Positions 51,304-62,204 of a stretch of 64,000 nt of DNA are shown here, piece by piece. This DNA is from Pipra filicauda (lineage: Eukaryota > Chordata > Aves > Passeriformes > Pipridae): positions 9,736,545-9,800,544 of the forward strand of contig NW_024104532.1 of the NCBI RefSeq assembly GCF_003945595.2, in the 5' to 3' direction. Under the pieces are notes generated by a model, which was given only the letters and a program-made list of their open reading frames with translations, did not search any database and was not told the origin of the DNA. Both the position numbers and the translations under genes were made by a program. Every line of letters begins with the position of its first letter. Position 1 is the stretch's first letter.

Positions 51304-51332
51304 GCCCCCCGCCGCCGCGGCGCGGCCCGTAC

Positions 51333-51756
51333 CGCAGTCAGTGCAGAGGATCCGCGCCACGTCCCGCTTGAGGTTCTTGCTCCTGGTGTCGAGCGGCGCG
51401 AAGGCGGTGCGGTAGACGAGCGGCTCCTCGGTGGGCTCGAGGAAGAAGATGTAGCTGTGGTTGCGCTTCACTTTGAAGCAGGGCGCCTTGGAGCCCACGC
51501 TGATGAGCTGCTCCTTCTGCAACCCCCCGCTGTTGAGGGGCCACAGGTCGAGCACCTTGACCAGGACCCCCCCGGCGGGCCCGGCGCCGCGGCTGTCATT
51601 GCCGCCGGCGGGGGGGCCCACGGACTGCACCTTGCCCTCCAGCACCACCGCCGCCGTGTACGCCTGGTCCTGCACCGACTTGAGGTTGGGCGAGTAGCAG
51701 GCGAGGGAGACGCCGAAGAGCAGCATGGAGAAGCCGGGCGCCGGGTCGCGCCTCAT
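51333..51756 (-). CDS. NRG2: Neuregulin-2, first coding exon (partial gene)
   Basis: NRG2 is a ligand precursor that activates ErbB3 and ErbB4 receptor kinases after release from the cell surface. This exon encodes 141 residues plus one base. It starts M-R-R-D-P-A-P-G-F-S and has a hydrophobic core F-S-M-L-L-F-G-V-S-L-A at residues 9-19. The family hallmarks K-S-V-Q-D-Q-A-Y (26-33), Y-I-F-F-L-E-P-T-E (102-110), T-A-F-A-P-L-D-T (117-124) and I-L-C-T-D-C (136-141) are all present. Potential N-glycosylation sites are N53 (NDS) and N99 (NHS). Cysteines are at 20, 93, 138 and 141. The exon ends after the first base of codon 142 with the donor G|GTACGG, a phase-1 junction like that before the Ig exon of mammalian NRG2. 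The ATG at 51756-51754 has G at -3. Ig-like, EGF-like and transmembrane exons lie outside the window. NRG1 is excluded because its N-terminal exons differ in sequence. Confidence 0.93.
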
Positions 51757-52230
51757 GCCGCCGGCTGCCGCTCGCTGCCCGCCGGCCCTGCGGCGGCGGC
51801 CGGGCTGCGGGGCCGGGCTGCGGGGCTGCGGCGCGGCGGGCGCGGCGGGGCGGAGCGGAGCGGCGCGACGCGGGGCGGCACGGGGCGGCACGGCACGGCA
51901 CGGCACCGGCACGGAGCTGCACGGCAGGGCACGCCACCGGCGCGGCACGGCACGGCACTGGCACGGCGCGGCGCGGGGAGGAGGCGGGATGCTCCCCCAG
52001 CAGCCCCTGCCCCAGGGATGCTGACCCCCCGCGCCCCCCGGAAAGGTGATTCCCTGCCCGGGGACTCCCCGTCCCCGGGGATGCCCGCTGCGGAGGGGGA
52101 TCCCCGCATCCCTGGGGGTCCCCGGGGACGGAGGCAGACCGCGTTGCCTCCCTCTAGCTATGGAGACAGCCCCTCGAGGGGCCCCCAGGCGTTCGCAGAA
52201 CACCCACCCCCCCTTCCCCTGCAGAGGCCA
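51757..52230 (-). other. NRG2: NRG2 5' leader with open, AUG-less upstream frame
   Basis: The frame of the NRG2 ATG stays open upstream to a TAG at 52233-52231, about 158 codons, but holds no in-frame ATG. The codon at 52203-52201 is GTG. The last 30 or so codons read P-x-P-R-S-P-A-P...R-R-R-A-G-G and R-A-A-A-G-G. They resemble in composition the alanine/arginine/proline-rich N-terminal extension annotated for mammalian NRG2. It may be plain 5' untranslated sequence, or coding if a non-AUG codon or an upstream exon supplies the start. Confidence 0.6.
51876..51966. repeat. GGCAC pentamer-rich tract in the NRG2 leader
   Basis: About ten GGCAC units are spread through 90 bp, some back to back (CGGCACGGCACGGCAC), with short interruptions. 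On the NRG2 strand the tract reads GTGCC repeats, 120-210 bases upstream of the ATG. It is a pentanucleotide array likely to vary in length. Confidence 0.9.
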
Positions 52231-52330
52231 CTAAAGATGCGTTCATTTGGGGGCGGCTGCAGGTGACACGGGGGTTCCGCGATGCGCAGAGACCAGGAGC
52301 CGGGGATTCCTCTTTGCCCGATGGTTTTAT

Positions 52331-54721
52331 GGAGCTGGGAGATTTGTGCTTGAGATTCCCTGCACACCTGAAGGAAAGGCATTAACATAGAGACAAACGG
52401 TGCACAGCACTGGCCGGGGAGACAAAGCCGCCTTTCATGCCCTGCTCCTGCTGCCTCTTGTTAATAAACAAGTGCTTTACCCTGCAGTGGTTTCCAGGAG
52501 GAGTCGCTTTAAGCTCCAAAAGGTGCTTGTTTGGGTTTATTTTCAAAGCTGATCCTGAAGCATCTGCACTCCCGAAGCCTCTCTGCCCAGACAGTGCGGA
52601 AGGGATCCGAGATGCTCAGTTAGCGGCAGAGGATTTCATGGTTGTTGTTGCACTAGATTCTGCATTGAAGGGGAGCGGCCATAGTCCCATCCCACGGAGG
52701 TGACCTGGTGGCAGGAGGGCTGGGCTCAGCCTGCTCCGAGGCGATGGCTTTGGGCACAGACTGCAATGGAGACACAGCCCTGGCCCAAGGGCCCTTCCAG
52801 CCTCAGGGGAACCCCTCAGCACACCCCAAGAGGTGACATGAGCTGGGTCTTTGAGTCCATCAGCGAGAGCAGAGGAGCACAGATGTCAGGATCAGGATTT
52901 ACTCTCCATTTAACAAAGCACAGCCAGAATCATCAAGAAAACCGGGAAGGGAGCCGAGCCTCTGTGCCCAGCCCGGCACAGGCGCGGGGCACTGCCTTTC
53001 CTCGTGTTTCCCTGGCTCAGGGCGGGAGCCAGCGTTGTCCCACCGCTGGCACACGAGGGCACAGCCCCAGCACACACCCCCAGGGCTCTGCAGCCGTGGG
53101 CGGCCGTGGCTCCGCGTTGCCAGCCGGGACCACGGCTCTTGCCCCTCTCCGGGAATGCCGGCAGCTCTCCGAGCAGCGCTGCCGCTTCAGGGCCGTGGTG
53201 CAGCAGGATCCCCGCAGTGGGATCACAGCGGGGCTCGGGGAGCGTTTACTCCTTCGTGTGCACATTTTCTCTTGCTAACTGTGATTCTCCGTGGCTTTGT
53301 GTTTTCAGATGTTTCCGAAAGCTTTCTCTTTTCCCCTGATTGGTGACCGTGCAAAACTGCAGAGGAATGCAGGTGGAGGCAGAAGGGACCAGAAGTGCTT
53401 CCCACGGCAGAGGAGGGAAGAACAGTATTTTGGATTCAGGAAGCTGCTTAGAGGAGCAGGGAAACCACCCGACTTCTCTCTGGTTTTTACACAAATCTCT
53501 GAGAAATTCCCCTTTCCACAACATTTTGCTCAGACAGCAAAAGAGGTTCAGCCTGAGAAGGAAGGAGATATCTGATAGCATAACTTGATCTGGAGCTCGC
53601 TGCTCTGCCCTGCCCCTCACCAGAAAGGACAGTTTCATGCCCAGGCAGTTGAGCTGCTAATCCTTATCTTCTTTTGCAGGTTGAAATCCCAGTGGGATAC
53701 AGTGGTTCCACCACTGAGAGAAACTCAGTGCAAGATACCCGTGAGGCCTCTGGGGCAACTTTGAAAAGTGATGTTTTCCTCTGTCTCTGGGGCATTTTGG
53801 AGTCCAGAACACTTATATTCAAAACAGGGCACTGGTGACATCTCCTTTTAGCAGTATTTTTCCTACTGTTCAGCCTAACTCTTGTGAAGTAAACTGCTCT
53901 TCATCACCAGAGATACTTGCATTTCTCTTATCATTTGGGAAATGGTTTAGGACTAAATCCCTTCCCCCCTTCCATGCTGCTTTTCCCATATAAATGTAAA
54001 ATCATTCTTTTCTGTAGGTTCTTGGGCATTTTGACATATGAAATGAATAAGGCAAAGCCCTGGGTACAGTCACCAGACCAACCTGGACACTAGCTTTGAG
54101 AGAATGGAGCCTAAATAACATACTTTAAAAATATCTCACTTCAGTTGCCTTGCAAAGACTCGACCCTTGTTCACAGACTAACAAGATAACTCAGGAGGTC
54201 TGTGATCTGCTTTCATTTATCCAATCTCCCCTACCTCTCAGCTGTGAAAACCCATATTTGCCATCTCGAAAAGGGCATCTGAACTCAGCCCAGATTCCAC
54301 CCTGCCTGGAGGACCCCAAGCATTCAGCAGTACCATCAGAGGTTTTCATCCCTCAGGCAAATGCTGTGGGGGCTGGTTTTTCATTTACCCCCTTTAATTT
54401 CCCTCCTGATATTTCCCAGGGATGCCTACAAAACAAAGCACCTCTCAGGTCTCTGTTTCCCTCTGCCAAGGGAGCTCCTGGCACAGAGCCCTTCCTGGTG
54501 ATTGATGCCACACGGGGCAGTGTCCCAGTGCCCCTCCCCACCTCAGGGAACACTGCAGCTCTTCTGCAAGGAGAGATGTTGACCCCCAACAGCACAGGCA
54601 GGCGAGCTGCACTTCTTCAGCATCCTCCACATGTTGCAGACCCTCAGCCTCCTCCATACTGGTCGAAGATGTGCCCCTGCAGACCCGATGTGGGGTTTTT
54701 GGTATAACAGGGAACACAGCA
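52331..54721. other. NRG2 upstream flank, nothing recognised
   Basis: No exon or transposon is recognised. TTAATAAACAAG at about 52459 contains a FOX-type TAAACA. A CpG-enriched part lies at about 52970-53240. The 192-codon frame at 52700-53278 lacks any domain or splice context. The AT-rich part at about 53800-54160 is featureless. Confidence 0.45.
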
Positions 54722-54970
54722 CAGAACCACAGAATATCCTGAGCTGGAAGGGACCCACAAGGATCACTGAGTCCAACTCCTGGCCCTCCTGGCAGGACAT
54801 CCCAACAATCCCACCCTGTGCCTGAGAGTGTTGTCCCAAAGCTCTGACAGGTTTGGGGCCATGCCCACTGCCCTGTTCTAGTGTCTGACCACCCTCTGGG
54901 GGAAGAACCTTTACCTAATATTTAACCTACCCCCCTCTGACAGAGCTTCATTCCATCCCCTGGTGTTATC
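54722..54970 (-). mobile_element. CR1 LINE 3'-end fragment
   Basis: CAGAACCACAGAATATCCTG, GAGCTGGAAGGGACCCACAA, GAGTCCAACTCCTGGCCCTC and GGAAGAACCTTTACCTAATA follow the reverse-complement CR1 order. It is of the same type as the copies at 6818-7075 and 17502-17620. Confidence 0.95.
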
Positions 54971-55520
54971 CAGCATGGGCCTGTGCTGGGGCTATCCTCA
55001 GAACCATGTGTGCATTCCAAGTGTGTCCCTCCACCTCCTCCAGCCCTCCCCAGCACCAGATCTATCCTGGTTCTCTGCAGGGACCCTCAAGCCCTGCTGG
55101 TGTGAAGATGGCAGACTCAGCAGACACCCCCCTCATACCCCAGCCAAGGCAACACAGTTTTCCTTCCCCATGGGACATTTCTTCCCTGTGACAGTCAGGT
55201 GTTTTACAAAAGCCCAAACACCAGCAGACCCACTGCAGACATTTTTTCCCCCACCTCAATGTCTTTTCTGCAAGGATTCAGCTTGTTCATCTTGGGGCTG
55301 TCCAGCAACAGGGGCTGTGTAGCCCATGGAGAACATCAGTACCTGCAGGGCAGTATCCAGCCCTTCTCCAGGACACACCAGACTCCTGGCACCAGGGGGG
55401 ACACCCCCACAGCCTCAGGTGAAATGAGAAAGGCAGGTGATAAATAATGAACACAGAAATTATATGGAAATATCAAAGCCCAGCACTCAATTTGAGACTC
55501 CAGCCTGGACATTGATTAAC
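54971..55520. other. Stretch between two CR1 fragments, nothing recognised
   Basis: No repeat or exon is recognised. It is a pyrimidine-rich to purine-rich mosaic with short overlapping frames only. Confidence 0.5.
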
Positions 55521-55620
55521 CACAGAATCATGGAACGGTTTGGGTTGGAAGATACCTGAAATATCATCTAATTCCAAGCCCCCCTGCCATGGGCAGGGAC
55601 ACCTTGCACTCCACCAGGCT
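55521..55620 (-). mobile_element. CR1 LINE 3'-end fragment, short
   Basis: CACAGAATCATGGAACGGTT, then TGGGTTGGAAGATACCTGAA and a CTGCCATGGGCAGGGACACC segment, are the reverse complement of the CR1 terminus. Only about 100 bp survive. Confidence 0.92.
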
Positions 55621-58600
55621 GTTGAGAGGGTCATGGTCAAATAAGCCATATCTTGGCAGTCCTTTCAGGCAGATAAGGACTGGGATGGAGTGACCTCCAA
55701 AATCATCTATTCCACTGGCCTATCTGAGGCTCCAATGAGCAGCATGGCTGCACCAAAGGAAACCAAGACCCATCTCAGAAGTCCTCCACCAGCAATGCTG
55801 TCGTGGCATGACTGCCAGCTTCCTCCTGTCCCACTGTGTTCCCATATCTCCTGCCTGTCAATGGCACTTGCCAGACCTCTGCCAGCAGGGGAAGGCAGAA
55901 CTGAGGGATGTAGCTGTAGGTTGCCTTTCCAGAAAGAAACCATCATGGCACAGAGACCTGATCCAGCTACCCCTCCTTGCCTGAGCTGGGAGAGCACTGG
56001 CCCACTGTCATTATGGGAGATGCTCAGCAACCCAAAGAAAAGTTGGGCACATTTGCTGTTGGGAGACAAACCAGTACTTTACAAGATGGATGAAACTCAT
56101 CCCAAAAATTCTTTTATCTCTTGGCACATGGTGACCAAAGGGAATTAAAATCAAGAGCAGGTGGTTTCATTGGCCTGGCAGAGAAGCTATTAGGGTTCCC
56201 TCCAGTCCCTTTGTGACATATTCGCCCAGGCTCCAGGAAGGAAAAAAAGCCACTCATCCTTCAAGGAAATGTGTGCCTCTTTTATTTGCTGCCCTCCCCG
56301 AGAAACTCATTCACTCCTTGTCCACCCACACGAGCAGGAATGATGAATGAAAACAAACCACAAACAATTCAGCCTTCCCTTTTCCCTCCCATCCTTCCAG
56401 TCAGACGTTTCAGTCCATGCCTTAGCACCCAAATTTTGCCGGTTGCTCATTCCGGTCGTGTGCCTGTGGATCCCTGGCTCGCCGTGCCGCTCACACGCTC
56501 CGTTCCTTGGATACGAGCAGCTGCATCCAACACATTCGTCAGCAGCTCCAGCTTTGGGAAGGCTTCACACCACTCGGGGTGGAGGAGACAGGGGGAGCCT
56601 GGTTCTGCAGGGCACCACTGCCCACCCTGCCTGGGGCCGGAGGATTCCTCTGGTGAGACTGGCAGAGGTGGACACCAGCAGAGAGCTGGTGATCAGCAGG
56701 GCAGCACTTCTTGTCCCCCAGAAGGACTGTCTTGGCCAGGCACTGTGATGTGTCACCAGGAAGGTGACAAATGGGTGCAAAATGGCACCAGCAGGGGCAA
56801 TGCGTCTTCAGCTCCCAAGCGCTCCAGCCCAGGGAGAGACCCCTCCATCCCAGAGACTCTCCCCAGGACTGGGTTTCTCTGCCAGCCACTCTGATGTTTC
56901 CCTCTCTCTTCCCTTCTCTCCACACAACCTCCTTACACCCCCCTGTGTATTAAAGAACTATTGCAGGTATGTCTGTGCACCTCCGAATTCCCTCCGTAGA
57001 TAAAGTCCCCCCCCATTTTTGCCTGGTTTGTGTATTTTGATGTAAAAATACGCTGAGTGGGTGTGTAACTTATTACATGTGTAGGAAACACAGGGAAGGA
57101 GGACTTGAGGTTGCACCACAACAGAGAGGGAGAAGGCTCCTTGTCTGGCTTTGCCCTTGATTCCCTATTTAAATATGATCTGCCACTGTTTAGATAAGGG
57201 ACCTTCTCCAAATGACTTCTGAGATCCAGGAGACCACTTCTGCAGCAACAAGCTACTGCTTGCAGGCAGCCCATGGCTGGGAAATGCCCTTGATATTACA
57301 GAAGTGGTAACTTGTTTAATGGACTCAAATAAATAGGAAAGCCCAGGAGCTCATGTGGCAGCATCTGAGCCATGTACTGAGAGGTGCAGAGACCTTAGGG
57401 CAAGGCTAAATATAGGTCTCACAAACCAGAACAATAGAACTTTTACTGAGAAGATAATCAAGCCCTGGAGGAAACTACACAATATAAAGCTTAGATTTAA
57501 AATAAATGTGAAATGAGTTGGTGGATTCGGGATCAGTTCCTTGTGGAAAAGTTTTCACGTCAGAAAAATCACTTGATGAAATGCACTTTTTAATTAGCAG
57601 TTTCAGCAAGGAGCCAGAGGGACTGAAGGGGTGCTGGAGCCTCATCCCTCACATTGTCACCTTACCCTTTGCAAGGAGTGCTGGGATCAGGAGAGGGGTG
57701 GGCTATCCCAGGCTGGAGAGGAGCCCTGTTTGTTCCCCTCGTGACTCCCCATCAGCATGGACTTTGTCAGGAACATCCCAAAGACAACACCCAGGGCAGC
57801 AAGTGCTGAATCCTGGCAGGAAATCCACAGCCTGGGCATGGGCACAGAACAGGTGCCAGTTCCCTGCACACCAGTCCCTCTTTCTCTGCCTGCTGGAAGC
57901 CAGGCTGGAGCCACCTGGGACTGTCCAAACCAGTTTTCAGGTAGCAAGGTCCTCAATGCAGCATCCCTGCTCAGTGGCCAGGAAAGAAGGTTGGATCCTA
58001 CCCACCAGGGCACACTGTGGCACTGCCATGTCCTCACCCAGCTCTCCTTCAGCCAGCTAAAGGGATGCAAACTAAAAGAATAAAGACCAAGTTGTTTTTC
58101 CTTCTCTTCCCTCTCTCTTTCCTCGCTTCATATCACAATCCTGTGCTTTGGAAATAAATTGTATCTTTATGTCTCCTTTTCTCAATGAGTTAATGGAAAT
58201 GATTTTTGCTCCAAGGTGGAGCATGAAAGTCTCACTCAGTGCTGAGCATGAGAGCAAGATGCAGGGCCCAGGAGGCACAGAAGCTCCTGTGGGGAGTGAT
58301 GGGTTGAGTCGGGCTTCTGAGCCCCTCCAAGCATCTGAGCCTCAAGTTTCAATTTTCAGCTCCATTTTCAGCTCCCTCTCCTCCTTGCAAAGTCTGTGCA
58401 ACAGCAGTGGGAGGTTACAAATAGAGCAAGGCAGCTCATCTGCTGCATCTCGCTCGTGTGATCCGTGGGCACGCACGTGCGTGTGCCGGATCCTCCCTCC
58501 ACAGGCACTCCGAGACTATCCCAGCGTATCCATGGAGTGGTGGCCACGCGTCTTTCCCGGTCTGCAGCTCCCTCCTCAGCCCTTTGCTGTGCACGTCCTG

Positions 58601-61600
58601 GCTGGAGCTGAGGGCACAGGCGGCACCACGTGCATCTGCACTGAGATTAACCCTGCAGAGCCGGGGACAACGATTGGTATTTCCTCATCCAGAACTCATC
58701 GCCCGGGAAGGCTGCCAGGCCAGCTCTGCCAAGGCAGAGGCTTCAGTGGGAGGCTCTGCTTGCTACAGGAGTGGTGGGGCACAGACAGCACCCCCACTTA
58801 CCTGCCCCAGGGGATGCTGTCCCTGCCTCTCTGTCCCCTCCTGAAGTGCTGGGGTCACACATACATGCTCGTTTGGTTTAGGGAACGAGAGGAGGGATGA
58901 TGGGAGGTGGTCTCATTTAGTCAGTTTGAGGTCAGTTTAGGTCTGAGTTAATGGTGGCCAAAAATTACCTGGAGGGCAAGTACAAAGGCAGCAGAGCCAA
59001 AGTCTCCTTGGTGGGGCATAACACAGGGCAGCAGCCCTGTAGTGCAGCTTGGGATGCTGAGGGTGGGCATCCAGATGATCTTACCTTTCCTGGGAGGTGG
59101 TGTATCCCTAGGAGAGCACACAGCATGGGAGAAGGGGCTCTTCATTGTTGGGCTTCAGTGAGGCTAAGCCCAGTGAGGCTGTGGTCGTCCTGACCTAGTG
59201 CTGATAACAGTCATGGTGCCACTACTGGCCAGGACCATTTCAGGGCTCCCATCCCACTACCCTTTCTAGGATCCTGAGACTCTGGGATATATGAGCTCTA
59301 ACCAGTTTGGCATGGCTGTTTCTGATCCCCCAATTAGGGGGAAAATGCTGGCTTCCTGTGACTCAACATGGAGCACTTAACCCCTTTCCCCTTCCAGGAG
59401 TCACCACTTCTTCATGCAAGGAAGCAGTGGGGACGAGAGTGAGGGTCCCAGAGCCACTTCAGAGAAGGGATCCTGCACACCTCTCCTGCTTCCCCAGGCT
59501 GGGGATGGCCAGAGAGCCAGCAGGAGCTGTGGCTCTGACCTGGGGAAGAGCAGTCTCTCCCAAGTGCCCTGCCAAGCCTGTTCCTTGGGGACACTCCCTG
59601 GGCAGAGTGAGAGGAGGTGGCGTGGGGGGGTCTCTCCAGTTTCAGTGGGAAATACCTGACAGCAAAAGGCTTGATGAAATAGCTGTTTTAGTAAAGCAGA
59701 GTAAAAGGAGAAATATCAAATGCAGTAAGTCTTATGCCCCTTCAGAAGCAGGACACCCTGTGTTCCTACAGCATCAGATGGACCCAGGATGGATTTTCCC
59801 CCAGTGCCACACATATTCCTCTACCTGGAAAGAAGTTCTTCCCTTTTGGTCCCTCAAGCTCTTACATATCCTTCCTTTTATTCTATCTTATTAAAGCAGC
59901 TGTTTTATTATGCCATTTGCTGTCAGGCCTTTCCTACTGAGATGCAGAACTAACCCCCTCTCTCACACCACCCCTCCCAGGTGTGGAACAGGAATTGCCT
60001 CGTACATGCTGGAGCCCCTTCCCAGCCCCCAGCACTGCTTTCAGCAGAACAGGGGTCTGTAGCTGCTGTTCTGGCTGCAAGACTGTCCCCAAACTCCCAG
60101 TTTGCTAATGGTCCTGTTTTGTAAATAGTTTTCTTTCCCTAACACAGCCTGGGTGCTCCACACACCACAGTCTCTTTCCTGCTCCATCCAGACCTTGAGG
60201 GATCCGAGCACTGTGTCTCCCCACATGGTATTTGCTGAGCAGCTGTAAAACAATTAATTGAATTTAATTATTGAGAGGATGTTCGTGTTTCCTGCACGTT
60301 TACAAACCATGCTATCTCAGTCACACCAGGGCTGGTCTATAATTCTCTGTTTAATGAGTTCCCAAAATATCCCTGTAAGCAATATCCTCAAACTAGCCTC
60401 TGTCTAGGCACACTGTGAGAGGCTTAAAGCACCCTGATGGATCCATGGAGCAGCCTGGCCACAGGGCACTGTTCATATGGGCAAATGTGACCTGAGGAAG
60501 CCTCTGGCAAAGCAAACAGGGAGAGAGGCAGCAGCTCTGTCATGTGCCCTGCAAGGGGGAGCTCACTGGTGCTCAGAGGCTGGTCCACACTCCAAGCTAG
60601 GACTCTCTGCCTGCTCTGACAAGGGAGGAAGCTGGTGGTTCCCCTCTCTGGAAAGGGAACACCAGGAAAAGGAGAGAGAGTAACTCTCTCCGGTGTTTTG
60701 AGGCAACAAGCCTTGGGAGACAGGAGGAGATCCTACTCCCCAGGGCAAAGGGAGATGGGCTCCCTCCTGCCAACATCACCTCCAAGCTTCTCAGCTCCTC
60801 TCTGCACCCAAGTGCCCAGCACTGCACTGGTCCAGAGGCACCCAGCAGCCACCCACGGCTGTGCTCCTCAGCCAGAGCTGCCACACAGCCCCCTGGCTCC
60901 CCTCTGACAGTGCCCAAATTGCCACACCAGGTATCCAGGTGTCTCCAGTCACTGCCTCCTGCAGCTCCAGGAAAACAAACTGCTCTTTCCCCTTTTCCTT
61001 GCAGCCAATTTGCTGCTCAGACAGCTCTGCCCTTCAACCTGCCCCCGGGAAAACCACTTGGGTTCCCAGCGTGGGGTGGGACCTGAGGAAGGCAGAAGGT
61101 TCCCCCTGGCCCTCATAGGTCCCTGGTCCTCACCCCAAGGCGTGCAGACCCTTACCAAGGGGCAGAGGAAATGACACGAGAGGCTCATCTCTGGCTGGGC
61201 TCTACAAGAGCTTCCAGGGCATGTTTTTGTCCATTTATTTTAGAACTGGGAGGGAGGGGAGTTGGAAGTGTTTAAATTAAGCTCCAGTGCCTCTGCTCTC
61301 CTCCAGGTAAGTATTTCTCTATTCCTGGGTCTATGTAGCATCCTTTTAAAGTACTGCTTTGGGCATCAGCTGTGCCTGCAGGGCTGCATTCACTCACACA
61401 CACAGATGCCCCCAGGATCCAAAAGGCAGGTCCTGAGCTTCTGCAGTGAGCTTACACTGCTAGAACAAGCCTTGAATACATCCATTAGCCTTGTGGTTAC
61501 ATAGGGATAAAGGATTCAAAACCTTTACCAGTAACATCACTGGGTGGGTGCAGGGTGCAGGGGGACCATCAGCTGGATGCAGCAAGAGGTTCCACCACAG

Positions 61601-61761
61601 GGACATCAGCTCCTCACAACCCAGTAATGGATCTGAGCTCTTGTCTGTTCTGCACGGCCTGATCTGCACGGCTGGAGCTGAATCTTTGTTGTGTGAGCTT
61701 CGGGGCAGTTTTCCTTTCAGAGTCAAATCCCACAGAGGATGGGGATGGGGAGCCAGGACTG
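55621..61761. other. Upstream flank with candidate regulatory patches
   Basis: No gene or transposon is recognised over about 6 kb. CpG-enriched patches lie at about 56440-56540 and 58440-58690; the latter holds a 14-bp E-box palindrome. Around 57585-57605 there is TCACTTGATG-like and TTTTTAATTAGC sequence, and a CAATTAATTG palindrome at 60251-60260. Frames of 150-250 codons (55690-56148, 56271-56894, 58148-58900, 59307-59894) show no domain. Confidence 0.45.
58440..58690. promoter_or_regulatory. CpG-enriched block with E-box palindrome
   Basis: CACGCACGTGCGTG at 58470-58483 is a perfect 14-bp palindrome centred on the E-box CACGTG. It also carries GCGTG cores on both strands. About 15 CpGs lie within 250 bp, against CpG-poor flanks. 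It lies 6.7 kb upstream of the NRG2 ATG, compatible with a distal regulatory element responding to bHLH or bHLH-PAS factors. Function is unproven. Confidence 0.28.
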
Positions 61762-62032
61762 TGTATGGTGGTTGTGGCTGGGATAGAGTTAATTTTCTTC
61801 ACAGTAGCTGGGATGGGGCTGTGCTTTGGGTTTGTGCTGAAAATATGGGTGATAATATAGAGATGTTTTTGTTACTGCTGAGCAGGGCTCACACAGAGCC
61901 AAGGCCTTTTCTGCTTCTCTGCTTCAGTGAGCAGGTTGGGGGTGCACAAGGAGCTGGAAGGGGACACAGCCAGGACAACTGACCCCAAAAAACCCAAGGG
62001 ATATCCCAGACCATGCAGTGTCGTGCTCAGCA

Positions 62033-62038
62033 TATAAA
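62033..62038 (+). promoter_or_regulatory. TATA box of the LTR
   Basis: TATAAA within CTCAGCATATAAAGTGGGGA, at the usual U3/R position of this LTR family. Confidence 0.75.
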
Positions 62039-62204
62039 GTGGGGAACATTTGGGGTGATGATATTTGTCTTCCCAAGTCACTGTTACACATGATGGAGCC
62101 CTGCTGTGCCCGGCTGGATGGCTGAACATCTGCCTGCTCATGGCAAGTGGGGAATGGATTCCTTGTTTTACTTTACTTGTGTGTGCGCAGCTTTTGCTTT
62201 CCCT

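Larger units (their letters stand above)
1..51332 (-). other. NRG2: NRG2 intron 1 (partial; continues beyond the window)
   Basis: The intron starts with GT at 51332-51331 on the minus strand, directly after the NRG2 exon, and runs to lower coordinates. I looked in all frames for the next expected exon, a C2-type immunoglobulin domain with two cysteines and a Y-x-C motif, and for the EGF-like exon. I saw neither, so the acceptor should lie outside the window. A very long first intron is typical of neuregulin genes. The intron is GC-rich, carries nine recognisable CR1 3' ends, one solo LTR, one minisatellite and two small CpG islands. Alternative small exons cannot be excluded from sequence alone. 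Confidence 0.85.
50480..52330. promoter_or_regulatory. NRG2: NRG2 promoter CpG island
   Basis: CpG density is very high throughout, peaking at 50800-52000 and covering the first coding exon, the start of intron 1 and the putative 5' leader. GC boxes (GGGGCGG) occur, for example at 51847-51853 upstream of the ATG. No convincing TATA box is seen at a plausible distance, consistent with a dispersed CpG-island promoter. The transcription start cannot be placed from sequence. The tandem repeats at 51068-51102, 51256-51303 and 51876-51966 lie inside the island. Confidence 0.85.

Noticed and set aside
50553..51371. 272-codon plus-strand frame in the CpG island
   Set aside because: Low-complexity Arg/Pro/Ala translation with tandem repeats; no homology recognised.
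51333..51756. Neuregulin-1 instead of neuregulin-2
   Set aside because: The N-terminal M-R-R-D-P-A-P-G-F-S and L-C-T-D-C blocks are those of NRG2; NRG1 first exons differ in sequence.
50686..52203. 505-codon open frame on the minus strand as one protein
   Set aside because: Only 51756-51333 matches NRG2. The frame runs through a clear splice donor into GC-rich intron at one end and starts at GTG, not ATG, at the other.
51457..52266. 269-codon plus-strand frame antisense to the NRG2 exon
   Set aside because: It is the mirror of a GC-rich coding exon and leader; stops are rare in such DNA and no domain is visible.
58148..58900. 250-codon plus-strand frame upstream of NRG2
   Set aside because: No domain, no splice context, composition follows local GC content.
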